Notes: generated from the sequence alone by a model not told the origin. DNA of 10,335 bases from Gammaproteobacteria bacterium (GCA_002685275.1 NYWX01000056.1:1-10335); one strand, 5' to 3'; positions 1 to 6,682 are shown, counted from the stretch's first letter. Numbers and translations: made by a program.

Positions 1-183
1 GAGTTGGGTGAGTTAGTTAAAGCTAAAATAAGTTATGAAAAAGCAATATCGTTGAAGCCTAATTATCCTGAAGCTTATAATAACCTGGGCAATACGTTTA
101 AAGAGTTGGGTGAGTTAGTTAAAGCTAAAATAAGTTATGAAAAAGCAATATCGTTGAAGCCTAATTATCCTGAAGCTTATAAT
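1..183 (+). repeat. Tandem 102-bp TPR-coding repeat
   Basis: Bases 1-81 and 103-183 are identical, giving a 102-bp (34-codon) tandem period that matches one TPR unit. The 21 bp after the first copy (82-102) differ from those after the second. Identity at silent positions shows recent duplication or gene conversion. The array may continue upstream of the window. Confidence 0.9.
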
Positions 184-1053
184 TTCCTAGGTGTAACACT
201 CAAAGAATTAGGTAATTTGAATGAAGCTGAGGCAAGTTATAAGCAGGCAGTTGAATTAAATCCAGACCTTGCAGATGCATATTGGAATTTATATGGCATT
301 CAAAAAAACATAAAAACTGCTGAGAGCTGGATTGATAGGTGTTTAATAGCAGACAAAAATTATCTAGTAGCAAAGTTAACAAAGGCAGCATTAAGGTTTT
401 ATCAAGGTGAGTGCGAACAGTTTGAAGATTTAATTCAATCTGAATTGAAAAAACACTCATATACGCGCTCATTTGCATGGGTTTTTAATCTATCAAAGTT
501 GCCTGAATTGTATTTTGATAAATGGCATTTCTTTGATGCTATTATTAAAAAGAGTGAAACTTCAAAACCATTCTATGAATTTGGTGTTTGGAGAGCATCA
601 TCATTCAAATATCTCATCAAGGTTTTTAAAAAAGGTTATGGGTTTGATACATTTACAGGCTTACCCGAAGATTGGGATGTCGGAAGTGGAGTCGAAAAAG
701 CCGGTGCTTACTCTAGCGATGGAAGCGTTCCAGAAATTAAAGGAGGTGAATTTATTGTTGGAAAGTTCGAGGATACACTACCAGCTTTTTTTTCTGACAA
801 TAGACCTATTGCATCAATAATAAATTTTGATGCAGATTTATATTCTTCAACAATATGTGCCTTAAATTTTTCCAAATCCGTTATGGATAAAGATACTATT
901 CTCATTTTTGATGAATTTATAATTAATGAGAGTTGGGAGCAAGATGAATTTAAAGCGCTAAATGAGTTTTGTTCTTTAAATAATTTAAATTATGAAGTGA
1001 TAGCAGTTTCATTTTTTACAAAACAAGTTGCAGTTAAATTAATTGGAATTTAA
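1..1053 (+). CDS. TPR repeat protein with C-terminal TylF/MycF-like methyltransferase domain (5' partial)
   Basis: The frame is open from the first base, so the N-terminus lies outside the window. The visible part begins with about three tetratricopeptide repeats of 34 residues (YEKAISLKPNYPEAYNNLG type), two of them identical over 81 bp of DNA. A linker of about 80 residues follows. The C-terminal ~170 residues resemble SAM-dependent O-methyltransferases of the TylF/MycF group: a glycine-loop-like EFGVWRASS, then GFDTFTGLPEDW, the acidic motif NFDADLYSST that coordinates metal in this group, and IFDEF followed by W and E residues. By family knowledge such enzymes methylate hydroxyls of sugars or related small molecules, and the TPRs would bind a protein or polymer. 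Substrate is unknown. The usual second glycine of the SAM loop is replaced (WRASS), so activity is not certain. The gene converges on the thioredoxin-like gene with a 43-bp gap. Confidence 0.8.
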   Translation, partial: ELGELVKAKISYEKAISLKPNYPEAYNNLGNTFKELGELVKAKISYEKAISLKPNYPEAYNFLGVTLKELGNLNEAEASYKQAVELNPDLADAYWNLYGIQKNIKTAESWIDRCLIADKNYLVAKLTKAALRFYQGECEQFEDLIQSELKKHSYTRSFAWVFNLSKLPELYFDKWHFFDAIIKKSETSKPFYEFGVWRASSFKYLIKVFKKGYGFDTFTGLPEDWDVGSGVEKAGAYSSDGSVPEIKGGEFIVGKFEDTLPAFFSDNRPIASIINFDADLYSSTICALNFSKSVMDKDTILIFDEFIINESWEQDEFKALNEFCSLNNLNYEVIAVSFFTKQVAVKLIGI

Positions 1054-1096
1054 CCCCTGAAAAAATCCATTTTCTTGTTCAATAAAGAATTGACCG

Positions 1097-1606
1097 TTAC
1101 CCCTGACATTGAAAACCAAGCTGCTGATCAAGTAACGATAACAGTTTTATTTTATTTGTATATCCAAGTAAGTTTAATTTCGCATTTCCTTTTGGATCAA
1201 AAAGAATCAACCGAGGAACATTTTCATTGTTTAAAGCACTCAATAAATTATTATTAATTTTGAAAGCAGGAAATTTATTCTGATTACGCTTAAGGTCTGT
1301 ATTTAATTTTTGTTTATCTCGACCAATTCCCATCATCACTATATTAAAATTAGGGCATTCATTCTGTAATTTCTTGAGCATACGATGCTGTTTTTTACAC
1401 CAAGAACAATTAATACCAAAAATAGCAATTGCCATAGTCGAGCCATAATAATTTTTTAATGTTTCTCTTTTTAAGTTATCAAGGCGTTCAAATTTCTCCA
1501 GGTAGACCGGTGGTAACTGTTCGAATGGGCTGGATTCCGCTGCAGTCGTAACTTGGTGGTATAGCAAAAAAGTAAGTAAATAGAAGGTTGTTAAATAATT
1601 TTTCAT
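1097..1606 (-). CDS. Secreted thioredoxin-like protein
   Basis: A 169-residue protein with an N-terminal signal peptide (hydrophobic stretch about residues 4-19, likely cleaved after TTAA at 23), so it should act in the periplasm. A thioredoxin-fold active site is visible as C67-S-W-C70 followed by KK, and the cis-proline loop as NVP at 129-131 followed by the strand RLILFD. Two further cysteines (84 and 167) are outside the active site. The typical W before the first active-site cysteine is replaced (GINCSWC). It starts 13 bp after the stop of the TonB-dependent receptor on the same strand, with only a weak ribosome binding site, so co-transcription and possibly translational coupling are likely. 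Its role is inferred: disulfide reduction or exchange on a periplasmic or outer-membrane partner, most simply the CxxC in the receptor's plug. It could also be a TlpA-like protein of unrelated function. Confidence 0.8.
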   Translation of the reverse strand: MKNYLTTFYLLTFLLYHQVTTAAESSPFEQLPPVYLEKFERLDNLKRETLKNYYGSTMAIAIFGINCSWCKKQHRMLKKLQNECPNFNIVMMGIGRDKQKLNTDLKRNQNKFPAFKINNNLLSALNNENVPRLILFDPKGNAKLNLLGYTNKIKLLSLLDQQLGFQCQG

Positions 1607-1619
1607 AAATATTCAGCCA

Positions 1620-3749
1620 TCATAACTCTAAATCAAAACCCAAGTACGCGGTGCGCCCCCGCATCGGAGCGTAAATGTATGTAACGTCGTACCCACCGTA
1701 TTCATTAAACAATAAAGGTGAAGATTCATCACTCGCTTGATTATAATCAAGAAGATTTAATGCACCAAAATACAGTTTAATTTTATCACTTAACTGATAA
1801 ACAATTTTCATGTCAATGTTTAAATAACCTGGAGCCGTGTCGGGTTTAATGCTAGATCTATCTTTAAGGTCAAACCCAGCATAGCCATATTTTGAAAGAT
1901 CACGTTTTTCAACCCAGCTGGCAGAGGAATTTATACGCCACCTTTCATTATCCCAAAGCCCACTCAATGCGGCTCTCTTTTCAATTGGCGCTATAGAAAA
2001 GGACTCTTCGAAAACCGTGTTGTAATCGTAGATTTCTGTAATTATTCCAATATTAAACAGCTCAGTCCATTGATAGTTAAGCGTCCAGTCTATTGCCATA
2101 ACTTGAGCTGTGTTAGCAAGTTGTGTCAAGACTGGAATACCCTCATTTGTTTGACTTAGGGTTGCTAAATTTTTTACTTTGGTCTTGGAAAGAGAAAAGG
2201 TTGAGATAAGTTTTTCAGTGGTGTAACTGAGTGAATAATTTACACCAACAGATTTTTCAAGCTCCGTTACCTCGATTAAATAACCTTTTTCAGCATCTAA
2301 AATACCGTGATCACTTTCAAAAAAGGATAGAGGGGCTCTATAGCCTTTTCCAAAAGATAAGCGAGATTGTAAATCATTATTATGGCTGTAACGCATATCT
2401 ACTCTTGGTGATAGTAATGTTTTTTCAATTTCTTTGAGTGTTTCTTTGCTGTCAATAAAATCAGCCTGAATCTTATCTAAGCGCAATGCAAATTCGGCAT
2501 CAAATTTATCATTTGGTGTCCAGCTATCTTTTATATAGAAACCTGAAACATCATAGTCAAAACTATCAGACATATAATTTGGATTATCAATGAGCGCATT
2601 AGATTTTGAGCGCATCCTTTCTCTGCGACTATCGGCTCCAAAGGTTAAAAAATGTTTGCCTGATATTTCAAACTGAAAGCGAACATCTAAATAGTGCATT
2701 ATATCATCGGCATAATAATCGATACCTTCATAAAAAGAATCTTGTACATGAGATACTTTTGCAAAACTAATCGATGTATTTAATTTGGAATTGAAATTAT
2801 GCAAAAGATTGGTCATTACCTCATTTCGTTTTGTGCTTACCCACTCTGCTGACTCCCAGGGATTGCCAACGAAACGTCCATTAATATCATCATCTACAAA
2901 TAGTTGTTCAGAATCACCCTCGTTAAAACTACCCAATGCTGAGCGAATACTGTTTGTTATATCACCTAACACTGGTCCACCGAATACTTCTGAATCTGTA
3001 TGGTTAAGTCGTACCATAAGGTTAGTGAAGTAATTAAAATTATGAAATCCCGTAAATGTGAAAGATTGATTATCCAAAAAAGGAGATTCACTTATACCAT
3101 TGTCATCGCCATCAAATTGGTCACGCGTATCTTTTTGAAAAACCAAACTACCTTGACTATTTCCGTTTTTATTTACACCGGTAAGCATCAAAGATGTTTT
3201 ACTATACCCATGCTCTCCTGTAGATGAATCAATTTCCATTTGATTTTTATTTGGTACTTTCGATACTAAGTTGATCGTACCACCAATGGCTTCCGGAGAT
3301 ATCAGAGATGCACCAGCACCTCGCGCTATTTCTATCGTTCCTACACCTGTTACTGCCATAGCATCTAAACCATAAAATCCTGAGAGCATGGTATGTATTG
3401 GAATATTATTTACAAGAACATTCGTATGTTCACCCTTTAGGCCGTTAATCATAATTCTCTTGGCTCCGCATATGGAGCATTCATTGGATACCCGAACACC
3501 AATTGCAGCTTGCAGGGCATCAGTGAGACTAGAAGCCTGTTTATCCTTTAATTGTTGAGAGCTCAATAATTCTGTTTTAGAAATTATACTTTTGAGTTCC
3601 CCAGCTTTATTTAAACTTTGCTCTATACCTTTTACGAAAATCGTGTCTATAACGTCATCTTGAATTTCTTCTGTTAGAGCAACATGGGAAAAAAAATTAC
3701 AGGCTAATATTGTAAATAATAGTAAGCGTTGAATGATAAATTTATCCAA
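1620..3749 (-). CDS. TonB-dependent outer-membrane receptor, predicted manganese-regulated
   Basis: A 709-residue protein of normal length for the family. It has a signal peptide (about 1-25), a TonB-box-like DTIFVKG (35-41), a plug domain (about 55-165, ending in GGTINLVSKVP) and a C-terminal beta-barrel ending in GRTAYLGFDLEL. The start is TTG at 3749: an in-frame stop lies just upstream (3762-3764), GAGAG sits 9 bases before it, and the signal peptide follows directly. The mature protein has only two cysteines, C91-S-I-C94 in the plug, just before GAKRIMINGLKGEHT. An acidic stretch at residues 207-221 (including QFDGDDNGISE) and another (VDDDINGRF) could be metal-binding surface loops. It is divergent from mntR and its promoter carries an MntR box, so the inferred substrate is manganese or a manganese chelate taken up with TonB energy. 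The family call is firm; the substrate rests on regulation only. Confidence 0.93.
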   Translation of the reverse strand: MDKFIIQRLLLFTILACNFFSHVALTEEIQDDVIDTIFVKGIEQSLNKAGELKSIISKTELLSSQQLKDKQASSLTDALQAAIGVRVSNECSICGAKRIMINGLKGEHTNVLVNNIPIHTMLSGFYGLDAMAVTGVGTIEIARGAGASLISPEAIGGTINLVSKVPNKNQMEIDSSTGEHGYSKTSLMLTGVNKNGNSQGSLVFQKDTRDQFDGDDNGISESPFLDNQSFTFTGFHNFNYFTNLMVRLNHTDSEVFGGPVLGDITNSIRSALGSFNEGDSEQLFVDDDINGRFVGNPWESAEWVSTKRNEVMTNLLHNFNSKLNTSISFAKVSHVQDSFYEGIDYYADDIMHYLDVRFQFEISGKHFLTFGADSRRERMRSKSNALIDNPNYMSDSFDYDVSGFYIKDSWTPNDKFDAEFALRLDKIQADFIDSKETLKEIEKTLLSPRVDMRYSHNNDLQSRLSFGKGYRAPLSFFESDHGILDAEKGYLIEVTELEKSVGVNYSLSYTTEKLISTFSLSKTKVKNLATLSQTNEGIPVLTQLANTAQVMAIDWTLNYQWTELFNIGIITEIYDYNTVFEESFSIAPIEKRAALSGLWDNERWRINSSASWVEKRDLSKYGYAGFDLKDRSSIKPDTAPGYLNIDMKIVYQLSDKIKLYFGALNLLDYNQASDESSPLLFNEYGGYDVTYIYAPMRGRTAYLGFDLEL

Positions 3750-3768
3750 AATTAAATGCTCTCAAGAA

Positions 3769-3790
3769 TATAGTAGTGTAGGCTACGGAT
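3769..3790. promoter_or_regulatory. Second, degenerate MntR-box-like site
   Basis: The half-site GGCTACGG (3781-3788) repeats exactly the right half of the stronger box (3806-3813), 25 bp apart. The left half is weaker: TAG at 3774-3776 is kept but the centre differs. Nine of the 12 core bases match the E. coli MntR core as I remember it. It covers the predicted transcription start of the receptor gene, so it could be an auxiliary operator. Confidence 0.45.
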
Positions 3791-3793
3791 ATT

Positions 3794-3815
3794 AAATGTA
3801 GCAATGGCTACGGTT
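3794..3815. promoter_or_regulatory. MntR box between mntR and the TonB-receptor gene
   Basis: The core TAGCAATGGCTA (3799-3810) differs by one base from the E. coli MntR-box core TAGCAAAGGCTA as I remember it. About 17 of 22 bases match over the full site. It is an imperfect palindrome with GTAGC (3798-3802) facing GCTAC (3807-3811). It lies inside the spacer and -10 of the receptor promoter and next to the start of mntR, so it could repress the receptor and also autoregulate mntR when manganese is sufficient. Confidence 0.75.
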
Positions 3816-3823
3816 ATTGTCAA
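3795..3823 (-). promoter_or_regulatory. Sigma-70-type promoter of the TonB-receptor gene
   Basis: On the minus strand, TTGACA (3823-3818, a perfect -35) is followed by a 17-bp spacer and TACATT (3800-3795, four of six matches to the -10). Transcription would begin near 3788, giving a leader of about 40 bases before the TTG start. The spacer and -10 are occupied by the MntR box. Confidence 0.65.
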
Positions 3824-3871
3824 AGGTAAAATCTTGTTATCTTTAAATCCTATTTAAAAGAGGTAGATACA

Positions 3872-4285
3872 GTGGAAAAAAAAATTAAAGCCCGCTCTAT
3901 ACCCTTCTCAAAAACTCGCTCACATCATGCTTCGGAGACCGCTGAAGATTATGTTGAGGCTGTTATGGATTTGATTAAGGAGCAAGGCGAATGCAGGGTA
4001 ATGAATCTTGCGAAATATTTTAATGTTAGTCACGTTACCGTATCTAGGACAGTAAAAAGATTGCAAGACGAGAATTTATTGTATTCTCAGCCCTACAAAC
4101 CAGTCCAACTCACTGCTGAGGGCGCTCAGCTTGCAAAATCAGCAAAAGAGCGCCATAAAATTGTTTTAGCTTTTTTAATTAGACTAGGTGTTGATAAAAC
4201 GAGTGCCGAAATTGACAGTGAGGGAATTGAGCATCATGTAAGTACAAGTACTCTCAATGCAATGAAGCAATTTTTAAAGTCATAG
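3872..4285 (+). CDS. mntR: Manganese-responsive transcriptional repressor MntR (DtxR family)
   Basis: A 137-residue DtxR/MntR-family regulator. The N-terminal winged helix-turn-helix is about residues 25-90 (helix pair LAKYFNVSHVTVSRTVKRL, wing QPYKPVQLTAEG). The metal-binding dimerisation domain follows (ERHKIVLAFLIRLGV, EGIEHHVS). All six manganese ligands of the family can be aligned: D26, E29, H95, E117, E120 and H121. D26 and E117 replace the Met and Cys seen at these places in iron-sensing DtxR, which supports manganese specificity. There is no C-terminal SH3-like domain, as is normal for MntR. The start is GTG at 3872 with AGAGGT ending 7 bases upstream. It is divergent from the TonB-receptor gene and shares the intergenic MntR box. 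In cells it would bind DNA with Mn2+ and repress uptake genes. No mntH or mntP transporter gene is in the window. Confidence 0.93.
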   Translation: MEKKIKARSIPFSKTRSHHASETAEDYVEAVMDLIKEQGECRVMNLAKYFNVSHVTVSRTVKRLQDENLLYSQPYKPVQLTAEGAQLAKSAKERHKIVLAFLIRLGVDKTSAEIDSEGIEHHVSTSTLNAMKQFLKS

Positions 4286-4346
4286 ATTCCTTACATACTT
4301 ATTTATTAATTAGAATCATGATAAATAAAAGAGAGCAAATATAAGA

Positions 4347-5240
4347 ATGTTAAATTTTAAAAATCTTTTTATAGGGCTCTTGATATTGGTAATTTTTATT
4401 TTTTTTAGTATTAATTATTGGCGCGTTTCTCCGTCATACAGTCTTTCTCAGATACACCAATCGATTGAAAAAAAAGATCCCAGTCTTTTTTATAAACACG
4501 TTGATGTAGAAAATATTTTTAGAGAATTCTTTATGGATTCATCTAAATTTTATGAGCAATATTTTTCAGATTCATTTGGTATAGAAAGTGATGATATATC
4601 TTTTAATCCAGAAGAGGTGGCTGAAACGGTTTTTTTCTTTACCAATCCTCATATTGAATCTTCGATTAGAAATGGATTAGGTGATATCTGGAATGATCCA
4701 TCAAAAGCAGTATCGACTAAATTAATTTCCGAAGAAGATTTAGATATTGCCCATAATATTTTTCAATCAGCAGAGTTATCATATTTAAAAAAAGATGGTG
4801 ATAAAGCATTTCTTGGCATCTCAATGCTTGACTCAGATTTTCAAGAAGTAATAACAAAATTCGAATTAAAGAAAGTTAAAAATTATTGGCAAATTTCAAA
4901 ATGGTCAAACTATGAAGAGCTTCTTAACGAGATTGCTGATAATTTCATAAATTCATTGGTTAATTTTCGCGAAGATATAGAAAGTGCATTATTTGACACC
5001 CATGACTTTAAAAAATTTGAAGAACAACTTGAGCAAGAATGGGAAGATTATGAGCAAGAACTGGAGAATATCGAGGGAAAGATTGAACAAGAATTAGAAG
5101 ATCTTGAGAAGGAATTTGATCAAGAACTTGAGAATCTTGAAAGAGAGTTCGGCGATATATTTAATACGAACGAATTTGAAAAAGAATTAGAAAGCTTAGA
5201 GGATGAATTTGAAGATTTATTGAATTCTTATAATGAATGA
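4347..5240 (+). CDS. Membrane-anchored DUF2939-like protein with acidic 11-residue-repeat coiled-coil tail
   Basis: A 297-residue protein with one N-terminal transmembrane or signal-anchor segment (about 7-24, lysine before it, so the bulk probably faces the periplasm). Residues 27-60 (SPSYSLSQIHQSIEKKDPSL then YKHVD) look like the start of DUF2939 proteins, a family without known function. The middle (about 60-215) has no motif I recognise. The C-terminal part from residue 225 is made of 11-residue repeats rich in Glu, Leu and Phe (EQELEDLEKEF type) and should form a strongly acidic coiled coil. It lies 61 bp after mntR and 24 bp before the YhhQ-family gene on the same strand, so co-transcription is possible; a GAGAG lies 11 bases before the ATG. 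Role unknown. A link to metal handling would be speculation from position and charge alone. Confidence 0.75.
   Translation: MLNFKNLFIGLLILVIFIFFSINYWRVSPSYSLSQIHQSIEKKDPSLFYKHVDVENIFREFFMDSSKFYEQYFSDSFGIESDDISFNPEEVAETVFFFTNPHIESSIRNGLGDIWNDPSKAVSTKLISEEDLDIAHNIFQSAELSYLKKDGDKAFLGISMLDSDFQEVITKFELKKVKNYWQISKWSNYEELLNEIADNFINSLVNFREDIESALFDTHDFKKFEEQLEQEWEDYEQELENIEGKIEQELEDLEKEFDQELENLEREFGDIFNTNEFEKELESLEDEFEDLLNSYNE
5019..5210 (+). repeat. Five 33-bp (11-codon) repeats encoding an acidic coiled coil
   Basis: Units lie at 5019-5051, 5052-5084, 5085-5117, 5118-5150 and, after a 27-bp interruption encoding GDIFNTNEF, 5178-5210. They encode EEQLEQEWEDY, EQELENIEGKI, EQELEDLEKEF, DQELENLEREF and EKELESLEDEF. 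Hydrophobic residues fall at unit positions 4, 7 and 11 in four of five units. The period is 11 residues rather than the usual seven. Confidence 0.85.
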
Positions 5241-5264
5241 TTATGAAGGCTTTACCATAATAAA

Positions 5265-5900
5265 ATGAAACCTATAGAGATTATGTTTGCTGTTTTACTC
5301 AGTGTTTATATAGCTTGCATGGCATTCATTAATATTGTAAGTGCCAAGCTTTGGACATTCATGGGTTTGACAATTTCCAGTGGAATTATGGCTTACTGGC
5401 TAACTTTTCCAATAACTGACGTTGTTGGTGAGATATATGGAAGGGCAAGAGCCCAATTAATAGTTTGGCTAGGATTTGGAACTAATTTATTAGTTTTAAG
5501 CATGTCACAGTTAGCCGTTGCTTTACCTCCAGCCAGTGGTTATTTACATCAGAATGAATTAGAAACAGTCCTTGGCGCTGTTCCAGTAATTGTAATTGCC
5601 TCTTTAACTGCCTATTTATGTGCTCAATCCCACGATGTTTGGGCTTTTGCTTTTTGGAAGAAGGTTACTAAGGGGCGCCATCTTTGGTTGCGTAATAACT
5701 TAAGCACGATTAGCTCACAATTCATTGATTCAGTGGTCTTCAACGGAATTGCGTTTTGGTTGTTTGCACCCGTCAAGCTTACTTTTGAGGCATTCATTTC
5801 AATGACTCTTGGTTATTGGCTTTTTAAGATTGTCATTGCTTTTTTCGATACCCCAGTTGTTTATGGCCTTGTATATTGGCTGCGAAAAATAGATAAATAG
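5265..5900 (+). CDS. yhhQ: Queuosine-precursor transporter, YhhQ family
   Basis: A 211-residue inner-membrane protein with about six hydrophobic segments, normal for the YhhQ/DUF165 (ECF-like queuosine precursor transporter) family. Recognisable signatures are FPITDVVGEIYGRARAQ (48-64) after the second segment and, later, QSHDVWAFAFWKK, RNNLSTISSQFIDSVVFNGIAF and the C-terminal DTPVVYGLVYWLRK. In E. coli YhhQ imports preQ0/preQ1 for queuosine synthesis in tRNA wobble positions; I infer the same role here. The ATG at 5265 follows the upstream stop by 24 bp; the only Shine-Dalgarno-like GAAGG (5245-5249) is 15 bases away, so the ribosome binding site is weak and coupling to the gene before is possible. 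It ends 17 bp before the stop of the convergent cyclo-ligase gene. No queuosine synthesis gene or preQ1 riboswitch is visible nearby. Confidence 0.88.
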   Translation: MKPIEIMFAVLLSVYIACMAFINIVSAKLWTFMGLTISSGIMAYWLTFPITDVVGEIYGRARAQLIVWLGFGTNLLVLSMSQLAVALPPASGYLHQNELETVLGAVPVIVIASLTAYLCAQSHDVWAFAFWKKVTKGRHLWLRNNLSTISSQFIDSVVFNGIAFWLFAPVKLTFEAFISMTLGYWLFKIVIAFFDTPVVYGLVYWLRKIDK

Positions 5901-5917
5901 TTAGTTCTTAATTAAGC

Positions 5918-6682
5918 TTAATTGTTACTAAGCTCATTTTTAAGTTTTTCTAAAAAGGGAATATTGATAAATTGGTCCTCTTGCATTGAGGTCCAATCTA
6001 TCGGGCCAGGCTTATGTAAACTAGTTTTTGTTTCAATTGATCGCTTGGGAGTAATGACCCAATCCATAGGCGTATCATGCTCCTCGAGAGTGATATCTCC
6101 GTTTTCAACAATTTGTATTTCGCTGACTGTAGTCACAACCGGACACTCATCTGAGAGCGTACCTACTGAACGGAACACTCCCATTTCCAAATCAGCAAAA
6201 CCACCGCCTTTCCCAGTCCTGCCGCCATCTATAGACGCAGCAACAGAACCTACTACACAAATATCCATTGGCTCCATTTGGTTAAAATCAACTCGTTGCC
6301 CATGAAGCACGGCACCATCTGAGTACATTACTTGTTCAAAAGCTATTCCTTTTCTGGATAAATCTTCAGGATCCAATAAAAGGAATGGAAAATCTTTTGT
6401 CAACTCAGGAACTGGGGTGAATACCATTTTTCCTGCTTGCAATGCATATAAACGAACCCATGCTTGAGCGCTGTCTGGATTGGACTTAACTACACGAGCA
6501 GATTGCCAGAAATCAAGCTCAGTCAATCTAAGAGCCGCTTCTTGGGAGCCATCAAAATTTGGAATTTTACTCCATGGATTACCAATAGCTGCCCCCGATG
6601 ACTCAAGCTTCTTCCAGATCTCATTTCTGAGGGTGTCTTTTAGGCTATTGCGTCCACCCCAGCGGTGTTTATCCATTCCCAT
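5918..6682 (-). CDS. 5-formyltetrahydrofolate cyclo-ligase family protein
   Basis: A 254-residue cytosolic protein. The glycine-rich loop GGRTGKGGGFADLE (153-166) is the family signature that binds the ATP phosphates and folate in 5-formyltetrahydrofolate cyclo-ligase (MTHFS). It is preceded by the strand ICVVGSVAAS and followed by VTTVSEIQIV. The protein is longer than the short bacterial enzyme (YgfA type, under 200 residues) and resembles the longer subgroup often annotated with the same name, for which activity is less certain. The reaction would be ATP-dependent conversion of 5-formyl-THF to 5,10-methenyl-THF. The ATG at 6682 is preferred over the one at 6676 because AAGGAG lies 10 bases before it. 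It is 113 bp downstream of the DoxX gene on the same strand, so it may or may not share its transcript. Confidence 0.82.
   Translation of the reverse strand: MGMDKHRWGGRNSLKDTLRNEIWKKLESSGAAIGNPWSKIPNFDGSQEAALRLTELDFWQSARVVKSNPDSAQAWVRLYALQAGKMVFTPVPELTKDFPFLLLDPEDLSRKGIAFEQVMYSDGAVLHGQRVDFNQMEPMDICVVGSVAASIDGGRTGKGGGFADLEMGVFRSVGTLSDECPVVTTVSEIQIVENGDITLEEHDTPMDWVITPKRSIETKTSLHKPGPIDWTSMQEDQFINIPFLEKLKNELSNN

Noticed and set aside
1052..1106. ACCCCTGA repeated near the convergent stops of the TPR and thioredoxin-like genes
   Set aside because: The eight-base match is short, lies partly within coding sequence, and has no further similarity around it.
3696..3749. Lipoprotein signal (ILAC at residues 14-17) in the TonB receptor
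   Set aside because: The motif is a poor lipobox, receptors of this family are not usually lipoproteins, and an ordinary signal-peptidase site after about residue 24 fits.
4299..4328. TTATTTAT/ATAAATAA inverted repeat between mntR and the DUF2939-like gene
   Set aside because: Only A/T pairs with a 14-base loop in AT-rich DNA; not convincing as a terminator or operator.
5241..5264. preQ1 riboswitch before the YhhQ-family gene
   Set aside because: The gap is only 24 bp and contains no C-rich aptamer-like hairpin with an A-rich tail.
5910..5934. Palindrome AATTAAGCTTAATT (5910-5923) and a six-base stem AGCTTA/TAAGCT (5915-5920, 5929-5934) at the convergent stops, as a bidirectional terminator
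   Set aside because: The stems are almost all A/T, overlap the cyclo-ligase stop codon, and lack a clean T-run, so I do not call a terminator.
5922..6305. Open plus-strand frame of 127 codons opposite the cyclo-ligase gene
   Set aside because: Antisense to a well-supported gene, serine/proline-rich without recognisable motif; the same holds for other frames opposite the receptor, photolyase and TPR genes.
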